A DNA stretch of 64,000 nucleotides. It comes from a virus. The position numbers and the translations under genes were made by a program. The notes under the pieces were generated by a model. That model saw only the letters and a program-made list of their open reading frames with translations, made no database searches and had not been told where the DNA came from. Positions within the stretch are counted from its first letter, which is position 1, and each line of letters opens with the position of its first letter. Location of the stretch: IMG/VR virus record IMGVR_UViG_3300036760_000522, positions 124,001 to 188,000 of that record. One strand, written 5' to 3'. This document shows, one piece after another, positions 13,400 through 20,906 of this stretch.

Positions 13400-13825
13400 T
13401 CACAGAAATTGCTGCTCCCAAGTTTTGATTTTTGGGCCTTTGTACCGTCGATGTGTGATGGGTGTTTCCGACGCTAGCATCACATACGTTGGGACTTGCT
13501 TGGGCTTAATACCGTCGCGGTACTTGACCTCGTAGTGATCATCTTTCCACACAATGATCGCGCGACCCTCTTGGTGGAGCATAGTCTCCAAAACGTCAAG
13601 CGAAACGTCGGAACGGAAACGCACGAAATTGATCGTCGCCAGCGAAGTGACTCCGTAAACATACAATGACAAGAATCGCTGTTCCGCATTGGCGGCGTGT
13701 ATCATGATGTGTTCCACCACCTTGTGTGGAGTCTCATAAGACCTGATCTCGACAGCCGCGTAAGCCACTGCGTTCTCACGTCTCAAACGGCGAGCGGTGA
13801 ACCACTTGCGTATCCGGGTCAACAT
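13400..13825 (-). CDS. Hypothetical protein
   Basis: Start placed at ATG 13,825 (MLTRIRKWF), which shortens overlap with the upstream gene; an ATG at 13,903 is possible. The product has a basic N-terminal helix and then a compact alpha/beta part (HIMIHAANAEQRFLSLYVYG, VLETMLHQEGRAIIVWKDDH). No family recognised. Its stop is two bases from the convergent amidase stop. Confidence 0.5.
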   Translation of the reverse strand: MLTRIRKWFTARRLRRENAVAYAAVEIRSYETPHKVVEHIMIHAANAEQRFLSLYVYGVTSLATINFVRFRSDVSLDVLETMLHQEGRAIIVWKDDHYEVKYRDGIKPKQVPTYVMLASETPITHRRYKGPKIKTWEQQFL

Positions 13826-14876
13826 CCAATGGATAGGAACGTACAGAAGTAGGTCCGTGTAACCAAACCCGCCAATGGACTTTTGCGTAAACCGCCCACA
13901 CACTGCCGGACTCTCTGGAAGATACCGAGTAGGAATCGATCTTCACACGGCCCGCACTCGGGGAAAGCGAGACAGTTTGCGCACCAACTACAGGCAATAC
14001 ACGGTTCAGCGGATTTTTCTGTAGCAAGACCGATACAGCTTCCGGCGGAGCAATCCAGAATCCAGGGCCAGAATCCGAACTTACGGAAGGTAAGCCAGGT
14101 ATGACCGAGATCAAACGCGCCATTTCCCGCAACACGCCAGCGGCTAAGCTGGCGCGTGTGTTGGACGCGTGTTGGTGCACGACAGACAAAGCAAGTAAGT
14201 CGCTGATCCCGAAATCCGTGCCGGAGACGGTCTGGCCGCTCACAGAGGGCTCTGTGTCAGGCTCAGTCGTGACCGGTTGGAGCCTAGACCAGAACTCCCT
14301 CAAAATGCCTCTGGCAGAGTCTAGGAGGGCGGTCGGGTCCAACTGTCCAATGGCTGTGGCGATAGCTTGCCGGCCATTTCTCGAGAGTATGAGTAGACGG
14401 GTATCGAGACCAGAAATTCCAAGACGGGCGGAAAAGAAGTCAATCGCGCCTTTCTCCCGCCCCCGATCAGAGAACCAGAGGGTTAGGGCTGCCTCTACCT
14501 CTGGTTTCAGCCTCGGAAGCCCGATGCCGAGCCTACCGTTCTCACGCATGACTCGAGGCTGTTCCTCGAGATAGGACGGATCTAGTGCTCCGATTGCGTA
14601 ACCTGTCTCGGTTGACGAGAGGATGATCCGATCGCCGGCCTGCAAAACCTCTTCGGCTAAGTACTGAGCCGTGATTTGAGGATCGTGAATGTCCTCACAC
14701 AGCTCTAACTGTCCTTGTATTTCCGTCGTGAGCTGCTCAAGTGATTTGGTTGCGGCTTCATACAGAAGGTACGGACGCGCCTTGAGTATCGATCGGGCTG
14801 CCAACAAATCCGGAGGAATCGGCCGGACAGTCATCGCAAGGGATCGTATCGGTGTTTCTTTCGACAATTGATCCAT
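13776..14876 (-). CDS. Hypothetical protein overlapping the AAA+ gene
   Basis: 366 residues with a strong Shine-Dalgarno (AGAAGGAG seven bases before ATG 14,876). The first 40 codons overlap the 3' end of the AAA+ gene in another frame by 119 bases. The middle is helix-rich (LDPTALLDSARGILREFWSRL), the C-terminus strand-rich. I recognise no family. A coding-region inverted repeat (GCCAGC/GCTGGC, near 14,129-14,165) lies inside. It may work with the ATPase. Confidence 0.6.
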   Translation of the reverse strand: MDQLSKETPIRSLAMTVRPIPPDLLAARSILKARPYLLYEAATKSLEQLTTEIQGQLELCEDIHDPQITAQYLAEEVLQAGDRIILSSTETGYAIGALDPSYLEEQPRVMRENGRLGIGLPRLKPEVEAALTLWFSDRGREKGAIDFFSARLGISGLDTRLLILSRNGRQAIATAIGQLDPTALLDSARGILREFWSRLQPVTTEPDTEPSVSGQTVSGTDFGISDLLALSVVHQHASNTRASLAAGVLREMARLISVIPGLPSVSSDSGPGFWIAPPEAVSVLLQKNPLNRVLPVVGAQTVSLSPSAGRVKIDSYSVSSRESGSVWAVYAKVHWRVWLHGPTSVRSYPLDVDPDTQVVHRSPFET

Positions 14877-16410
14877 TACTGTCTCCTTCTAGCGACGACG
14901 CGTATCTGGCTCGAACACCGTCTCTTGAAATCGGATCGTACCCGATCCACTCGTGCAGCGCCTCAGCCTCACGAGAAAAAGCGCGTAGCAGCCTTGGTCT
15001 GTTGGTCAACGCCACTCCTACCTCATAAATGAGGTAGGAGTGCTTTAGGTAGGATTGCAACAAGGCGTCGTTGATAGATTGCTCGATCTCACTGCCTACA
15101 AGCCCGTGTGCGGCTTGCATCAGTTCGCTGCATTCTATGCTCGTGAGCTTCGAAGATGTGTGTTTGCGAAGATGGATATTCAGGATCTCCAGACATTCAG
15201 CAGGCGTTGGCGGACCAAAGAAAAACCGCTCATTACTGCGTCGAACGAAAGCAACAGGCAATGCTGCCATGTTGTTGACCGTGAATACAAAGCACAGCGG
15301 GGCTTTAGTCTCTTGTAGCCAGGTAGCGAACCGGGCATGCATACGCGAGGTAGTTCCCGCATCACTGTACGTCGATGACGGATCACCTGACAGGTTTCTT
15401 TCGGCTTCATCGATCCAAACCAAAGCAGGTGCAGACGCTTCCAGAATGTCAATTGCCTTGCGAACGTTCGATTCAGAATCCCCGAGTCCTCGTTCGCGTA
15501 AACGTCCGAAATCGAGTTCGAACAAGGGTAATTCCCAACAACCTGCAAGAGCGCGCACGGATAGACTTTTTCCACACCCCCAGAAACCAAGCAGGATCAA
15601 CCCGCGAGGCGGAACAAGTCCTTGTTTCTGCCCTTCAGGCGACCAAGTTGTTTTCTGATCCTGAGCCCACGATTTGAACCGATCGGCTCCGCCCAAATCA
15701 TCTAAAGACGCAACGTCTTTGACCAACGTCACAAGTCCGGTCGTCAGAAGGCGACGACTCTTCAGTTGAGTCACGTATTGCAGGTCAACCCGTGACTCGG
15801 GTACTGTAGAAGCAACGCTCTGACCAATGGCGGAACGGATCTCGTACGTCGACATGTCGCGAAACAGTGAAAGATCCGCAGGCGGCTCGACCTTGTGCTC
15901 TCGACAGATGCGGCCCACGAGGTTCTCCAGTCGCCGCTTGCTGATCCCCGGATCACGAACGACTTGAAGGTACCTTTCTAACGAACCCGGGATCGTGATC
16001 CTTGGTCCAAGAAAAATCACTGTCACACCAACCTTCGAAGCGTGGTTGCATACGTGAATGAGATCCAGGATCAGACGAACAATTAGCGCATCTCGAAACA
16101 GCCGCTCAGGATCTGTGAAAATCCAGTAACTCGCCTCCTGAACCAAAGGACGGATCTTTCTGAGAGCCTTGTCCGCGTCCTTTGTGGTTGGCTCAGCCTT
16201 GAAGGTCGTCGGCTCATGCCAACTTTTGAGCGCTGACACCAAGTTGACGAGGCCCATCGCCGGAGAGTAGAGATTGGCTTGCTCTGGTTTGTCCTTGAAA
16301 AGTTTCCCGAAATCTAACAGGAAACGATCTTCTTCGTCCGTCACGTAGTAGAGGAACCGGTTTCCCGCACATCGGTGGAAGTCCAGATCCGCTGACAAGC
16401 CAGTAGACAT
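14758..16410 (-). CDS. Ycf46-like AAA+ ATPase
   Basis: 550 residues. Residues 1-230 are a helical N-domain. The AAA+ module has LDDLGGADRFKSW (about 236-248), Walker A GFWGCGKS (275-282), Walker B VWIDEAE (331-337), a TSRMHARFATWLQE segment and a RRSNERFFF arginine-finger region. This order is typical of the Ycf46/bacterial AAA family, whose members probably remodel protein complexes. The last 40 codons overlap the next gene in another frame. A perfect 14-bp inverted repeat lies in its coding sequence. The target is unknown. Confidence 0.8.
   Translation of the reverse strand: MSTGLSADLDFHRCAGNRFLYYVTDEEDRFLLDFGKLFKDKPEQANLYSPAMGLVNLVSALKSWHEPTTFKAEPTTKDADKALRKIRPLVQEASYWIFTDPERLFRDALIVRLILDLIHVCNHASKVGVTVIFLGPRITIPGSLERYLQVVRDPGISKRRLENLVGRICREHKVEPPADLSLFRDMSTYEIRSAIGQSVASTVPESRVDLQYVTQLKSRRLLTTGLVTLVKDVASLDDLGGADRFKSWAQDQKTTWSPEGQKQGLVPPRGLILLGFWGCGKSLSVRALAGCWELPLFELDFGRLRERGLGDSESNVRKAIDILEASAPALVWIDEAERNLSGDPSSTYSDAGTTSRMHARFATWLQETKAPLCFVFTVNNMAALPVAFVRRSNERFFFGPPTPAECLEILNIHLRKHTSSKLTSIECSELMQAAHGLVGSEIEQSINDALLQSYLKHSYLIYEVGVALTNRPRLLRAFSREAEALHEWIGYDPISRDGVRARYASSLEGDSNGSIVERNTDTIPCDDCPADSSGFVGSPIDTQGASVPSV
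15013..15042. repeat. Perfect 14+2+14 inverted repeat inside the AAA+ gene
   Basis: Arms 15,013-15,026 and 15,029-15,042 are exact reverse complements separated by AA. It encodes part of KHSYLIYEVGVAL, so the palindrome is kept despite coding constraint. Function unknown. Confidence 0.75.
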
Positions 16411-16439
16411 CCTTCAGTTCCCAGTCCCAAAACACCGAA

Positions 16440-16970
16440 TCACTGAAACCTAATCTTGGCTCCAGGTTTCACAATCCGCTCATTGCTCTTGGTGGGGGCT
16501 TCCCACGGATCAATCTTGACGCTCGGCGTTGTTGGCGGCGTGCCGATCATTTGGCCTTGCCGCACGGGAGTGTTGTAACTAGGGATCCGTGCAACCTGGT
16601 CAAGGTCGGTCATTGGAACCTGCACAACAGGTTCAGGTTCCGAAACGTCAGTACGCACAATTGGTTCAGGAATCGAGATAGTCGTCGTGGAAGGGACTTC
16701 CCTAGGATCCACCCACTCAGTTCTGGGCTGCTCGACCTCGATAAAATGCTTGGCCGTGATTTCAGAGTACCGGCTATCGTCTTGGGACATGCGAGACACC
16801 CCTGTAAAGAGACGGCTCTCCCAGGAGAGGACGCGCTGATCAAATCTGGATCTTCCGTGTTGGCTGCGAGAGCACTCCGCCTGCTGACAACGAGAACAAA
16901 ACTGCAACATGAAGTCCTCGTGAGGGACATTGTGGTCGTTGCAAAGCCGGAGGTAGTCTTGCTTCGACAT
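16440..16970 (-). CDS. Hypothetical protein with Cys-rich N-terminus
   Basis: 176 residues from ATG 16,970. The N-terminal part has C-N-D-H-N ... F-C-S-R-C-Q-Q-A-E-C, a possible zinc site. The rest is Pro/Thr/Ser-rich and probably disordered (ISIPEPIVRTDVSEPEPVV), ending PGAKIRFQ. Four bases separate it from the DNA polymerase stop, so it belongs to the replication operon and may be a polymerase or SSB partner (guess). Confidence 0.55.
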   Translation of the reverse strand: MSKQDYLRLCNDHNVPHEDFMLQFCSRCQQAECSRSQHGRSRFDQRVLSWESRLFTGVSRMSQDDSRYSEITAKHFIEVEQPRTEWVDPREVPSTTTISIPEPIVRTDVSEPEPVVQVPMTDLDQVARIPSYNTPVRQGQMIGTPPTTPSVKIDPWEAPTKSNERIVKPGAKIRFQ

Positions 16971-16974
16971 GGCG

Positions 16975-19899
16975 TCAAGTCAGCACGTAGGTTCCGGGAC
17001 CCAATCCACGATCCGCCATCTTGTGGCCAAAACATACAGGGTCAATGGGTATGGGCTTTTCTAAAGGGTCGATCAGAACGTTGTCATGCTGGTCGACCAA
17101 ACACAAGAGCACATCCCCTCCAGGTTGTAGAGATCCTGCCACCGCCTCATAGGTCAACCTCACAGAAGCTTCTGTGAGGTACGTCTGGCACAGTACGAAC
17201 CGCGCAATCCTCTTTGAAGCTGGTTTTTGGATACCGTTAGTCGCGTTCTTTGGCAAGGGGTCTACCTGCGACGCCACACGAACTGTCGAGTCAGTGACAG
17301 CAGGCGGAGTGAAAGTCGTCGCAGTTGACGGAATCGTTGGGACCAGTGGCAGACCGACTGGTAGCCTATCAGGCAAAGCGTCTGGAGTCACGAACTCCAC
17401 CAGCCACTCTGGCACAGGGGTCTTCTTGGAAATCACCTTGTCCCAAGCGATCTTGCTGCCCCAGTTCAAGCCCAGTGAAACGTCGACAACCAAAGGGACT
17501 TTCCATCGCAGCATCTGACTCGGATGTTCCATGACCTCAATGACAACAGGAATCACCTCCATCAAATACTGATGCTTGATCTCGAACACGATTTCATCGT
17601 GCACTGTCAGGATCATGCGAACCCGGTCGTCTCCGAGTTGTTTCCAATTCTGATCGTAGTACCGATCCCAATTGTGCTTGCGAAACGCTTTGGTGAGAAG
17701 CACCAAAGCGACTTTCATGATATCTGCACCTGTTCCCTGCACGGGGTAGTTAACGGACTCGCGTTCGGCTGAGCCTTTTCTTGACCAGGCCTCTTTCTTG
17801 TCAATTACAGCTAGGCGTATTTTCTCTCCACAATTTGAACAAGGTTCTGTCTCAGCTTTCTTCGGAGTGAAACAGTGGCCACACCGTTGACACGAAAGAT
17901 CCCCCTCTTTGATGGCAGCACCAGGAACCTCAATCCAACGACGGAATGCCGAATAGACACCCTTGTTGGCTTTGACGAACGCATGTTGCTTCTTGATCCA
18001 TTGCGCTATCTTGGGCACTCCCGCTAGGAACTGCTCGATCCAGCGGGCAGCATCATGCTCCGCACATCCTGCGTTTCGTTGAACAGCCTTGATCCCACCT
18101 CCATACAAGATGCTGAAGTTAACGCGCTTGCCTTTGTCGCGCTCGACTTCGTCTTTCTTGGTGATGTGCGGACCGAAGATGTTTTTGGCTGTGATCGTAT
18201 GGATATCGCCAGTGCCGTTCAAGAACTCGTTGATCCACACATCCTCACCGGACAGGTTGGTAGAAATTCGAAGTTCTTGTCCTGAGTAGTCACACTTCAC
18301 CAAGGTGTAGCCGTCACGTGCAATGAATGCCCGACGCAACGAGTGTGCGACCTTGGGCTTTTTTGGATCGTCTCGAACAGGGATCCCCTGAATCGGGATT
18401 CCCGCGTAGCCGTCACTAGTATCACCTTGGGGTGCAGTAAATCGTCCTGTGATGGCCCCCAACTGATTGAACTTGTACCTCAGTTGGTCCTGGTCATCAC
18501 ACGTATCCAACATCCCCTGTAGATAGGTGCCCTTGATCTTGTCGATTTGCTTGTATTTGATGATGTCGGTCAGGACCTTAGAGGCCCCTGGGGCGTCACC
18601 GAGCTTCTCGAGTACCTTGGCGTTGGTCTCGTACTGCTGCTTAGCCTCTGTGAAATTCGGTTTCGGTTTTAGGTCAAGCCCTCTTTCCGAGAACAAGAAA
18701 TCTGACAGTTGCTTCGGCGATCCTGGGTTCAGTTCCGAAAACAACGTCTTGTCACGCGCTATCCCAACCTTTCGTATTTCCGTCAGTAACGTCGCTAGTT
18801 CGGCCTCAGCCTCAGTTAACAGTCTTTGGATTTCTGCGCGATCAATCTTGGAACGATTCCGCTCCATGACACGAACCACCTGTACAGTCTGTTTCTCCAG
18901 ACGGTGCGTGAACGTGTACTTGGACTCGACAACTGCGCTGACGACCTCCCGATAGTCATACTCCAGACCGGGCTGCGTGTGCTCCCAATCTGTCTTGCGG
19001 TGCTCGCAGAGTAATTCGGTACAAATAGCGTCCGAGCAGCCGTAGACAACGATGTCACTGTCGTCATCAGGGTAACGTGTGGCAATCTTGCGTTCTTTGC
19101 GGGATACATTGGGAGGAAACAGCTCGTTGTAATTGATCATCTCGTACGGGACGTACTCATTCGTCTCAGGATCCTTGACCTTGAGCCACCGTAGAGCGTT
19201 TTCCTTCAGTCCCAAGTCAGCATCAGAATGTACTGCGTAAATCGCAAGCTCCACGTCTTCAAAACTCGACGGGTGCCAGAAATCAATGCCTGTAACCGGA
19301 TACAGGAACTCCTGGTCGAACTTGGCACCGGCAAAATAGACGACGATCTTGCCGGGCTCTTGTATCGACTTCGAGCCCAACGGATCCTCAGCTAATCCTT
19401 CCGGAGTCAAGACTGGCTGAGACGCCCAACAAAGCCGTGCGATCTCTTGCTCTACAGACTCAACAGGAACGTTTGGGTCACGCTCCGCGTAATTGGCGTC
19501 ATAGTTGTGACGCACTGGTATGTAGTGTCCGTGACCGCGAACTGAAATGGCGTAACCGACAATCTGATGTTTGGTTCTCGGACGCCCATCGACGTAGTCA
19601 ATGCGGTTGTCGAACCCCTCCGTTTCGAGGTCCAAGGAACAACGACCGTGTGCCAGTGCACTATCCACCAAAGAACGAACTTCCTCGACTGTCTTCACCA
19701 AAGTGAAATGATGGAACTTCATCCACCGTTTACGTAGAGAAGTTTCTTTGACCTTGTCCGCAATATCGTTCTGCAACGCTAGAAATGCTTCAGCGTTACC
19801 GCTCACCGCAATAGGAACCGTTGACTTTTTCGGTTCTGATTTTTTGGGAGTTTCGACGAGGCCCAAAAAACTCAAGAGGTCGTCGTCTTCAGATGCCAT
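16975..19899 (-). CDS. polA: Family A DNA polymerase with 3'-5' exonuclease and zinc-ribbon insertion
   Basis: 974 residues. The exonuclease domain shows Exo I D90-L-E92, AGAKFDQEFL (Exo II) and YGCSDAICT (Exo III). Polymerase motif A CDYSGQELR lies near residue 534, motif B KRVNFSILYGG near 590, motif C TVHDEIVFE near 767. Between B and C sits a C-x2-C ... C-x2-C zinc ribbon (about 669-695), not standard in Pol I. About 130 residues after the catalytic core form a Pro/Thr linker and a small C-terminal domain. It should be the replicative polymerase of the phage. Confidence 0.95.
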   Translation of the reverse strand: MASEDDDLLSFLGLVETPKKSEPKKSTVPIAVSGNAEAFLALQNDIADKVKETSLRKRWMKFHHFTLVKTVEEVRSLVDSALAHGRCSLDLETEGFDNRIDYVDGRPRTKHQIVGYAISVRGHGHYIPVRHNYDANYAERDPNVPVESVEQEIARLCWASQPVLTPEGLAEDPLGSKSIQEPGKIVVYFAGAKFDQEFLYPVTGIDFWHPSSFEDVELAIYAVHSDADLGLKENALRWLKVKDPETNEYVPYEMINYNELFPPNVSRKERKIATRYPDDDSDIVVYGCSDAICTELLCEHRKTDWEHTQPGLEYDYREVVSAVVESKYTFTHRLEKQTVQVVRVMERNRSKIDRAEIQRLLTEAEAELATLLTEIRKVGIARDKTLFSELNPGSPKQLSDFLFSERGLDLKPKPNFTEAKQQYETNAKVLEKLGDAPGASKVLTDIIKYKQIDKIKGTYLQGMLDTCDDQDQLRYKFNQLGAITGRFTAPQGDTSDGYAGIPIQGIPVRDDPKKPKVAHSLRRAFIARDGYTLVKCDYSGQELRISTNLSGEDVWINEFLNGTGDIHTITAKNIFGPHITKKDEVERDKGKRVNFSILYGGGIKAVQRNAGCAEHDAARWIEQFLAGVPKIAQWIKKQHAFVKANKGVYSAFRRWIEVPGAAIKEGDLSCQRCGHCFTPKKAETEPCSNCGEKIRLAVIDKKEAWSRKGSAERESVNYPVQGTGADIMKVALVLLTKAFRKHNWDRYYDQNWKQLGDDRVRMILTVHDEIVFEIKHQYLMEVIPVVIEVMEHPSQMLRWKVPLVVDVSLGLNWGSKIAWDKVISKKTPVPEWLVEFVTPDALPDRLPVGLPLVPTIPSTATTFTPPAVTDSTVRVASQVDPLPKNATNGIQKPASKRIARFVLCQTYLTEASVRLTYEAVAGSLQPGGDVLLCLVDQHDNVLIDPLEKPIPIDPVCFGHKMADRGLGPGTYVLT

Positions 19900-20317
19900 C
19901 GCGTTCGATCACCAAAATGTAGACGTCTAGCTTCCAGAGGTCGAGAGCCCGCGTCAATGTCTCCTGCACGTCTCCTACAACACCGCCGGGCATGTAACAC
20001 GGAGGGCGTTGTCGATGCTCAGCTTGGCAACGCTTGTCGTGAAAAGGACAGGTTCGTTTTTGTGAGCACGTCTTTGCTTCAAGAGGTAGCTTTTTGAGCG
20101 ATCCAACTGGCGGCAGACCGAGTGCCTCTGACAAGGGTCGACTCCACCCCTGAAGAGCTTGTTCTAAGACTTCAAAATCAATCTTGGTGACCAAACCTTC
20201 GTAGGTAGTCCCACGCAATGAATCCCACTCTGTCTCCCAAATACCGTTGTGTGCTTGGACCAACAACGCTGAAATTTCGCCTCGCTCATGTGTCGGGATT
20301 TTGACTTGCCGGGCCAT
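19889..20317 (-). CDS. Hypothetical protein with Cys/His cluster
   Basis: Start at ATG 20,317 (MARQVKIPTHERGE); an ATG at 20,332 is possible. About 142 residues; the cluster CSQKRTCPFHDKRC and then C-Y-M-P-G could hold a metal. It overlaps the polymerase start by 11 bases and the primase-like gene by about 32 bases, which shows tight coupling in the replication operon. Function unknown. Confidence 0.55.
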   Translation of the reverse strand: MARQVKIPTHERGEISALLVQAHNGIWETEWDSLRGTTYEGLVTKIDFEVLEQALQGWSRPLSEALGLPPVGSLKKLPLEAKTCSQKRTCPFHDKRCQAEHRQRPPCYMPGGVVGDVQETLTRALDLWKLDVYILVIERDGI

Positions 20318-20906
20318 GGCGAACTCTCTCACCGATCTTGTGCAGCAAAGCGTTGAGAGATTTTTTGGCTTCCTCGTAGCTCAAAGTCCCGTGTCGAACA
20401 GCGTAATCGATGCGATCCAATACGATGCCAGCAGCTGCGTAGCTCTTGAAGTTGTCGGTCCGAAGAAAATCGTCTCGCGTGCTACACAACCTAGTCTCTA
20501 CTTGCATCTGAAACTCTGACCACGACTCGTGTCGGCGATCAGAGACCTCTTTTACGGCATCGACACCTTCAGGAACTGGAGGTGTCGGGATCTGGTAGGC
20601 ACGCTCAATTTCCGAAAGGGTTTTCCCAAATGGCTGCTCTGAATCGTTGAACTTTCTCCAAAGAGCAATGACGTCCCAACGCTCTCGACAGACGAAACAC
20701 CAGGCTCCGCTGGGCCCCCCTGAAGACGTAAGATAGACTCGGGCACTCGGCTTCTCGTCCTTACCGTGAAAGGGACAAGAGATCTGCTCTTCCTTGTCGT
20801 GGCTTGAAAGCTTGATGCCGTGTTGGCGCAGAACGCTGTGCACAGACACTTGGTCATGAATTTTCGCAACCCGTTGTTTGTACCAAGCACGAAGTTCGTC
20901 ACTCAC
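20286..20906 (-). CDS. Primase-type CHC2 zinc-finger protein lacking a TOPRIM domain
   Basis: 206 residues from GTG 20,906, which overlaps the helicase stop (GTGA). Residues 15-85 match the DnaG zinc-binding domain: VSVHSVLRQHGI, ISCPFHGKDEKPSARVYL and GAWCFVCRERWDVIALW give the C-x2-H ... C-x2-C site. The rest is helical and has no TOPRIM or RNA-polymerase motifs. In DnaG this finger reads the template start site, so this may be a recognition subunit for a catalytic primase outside the window, or a repurposed regulator. Confidence 0.8.
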   Translation of the reverse strand: MSDELRAWYKQRVAKIHDQVSVHSVLRQHGIKLSSHDKEEQISCPFHGKDEKPSARVYLTSSGGPSGAWCFVCRERWDVIALWRKFNDSEQPFGKTLSEIERAYQIPTPPVPEGVDAVKEVSDRRHESWSEFQMQVETRLCSTRDDFLRTDNFKSYAAAGIVLDRIDYAVRHGTLSYEEAKKSLNALLHKIGERVRHGPASQNPDT

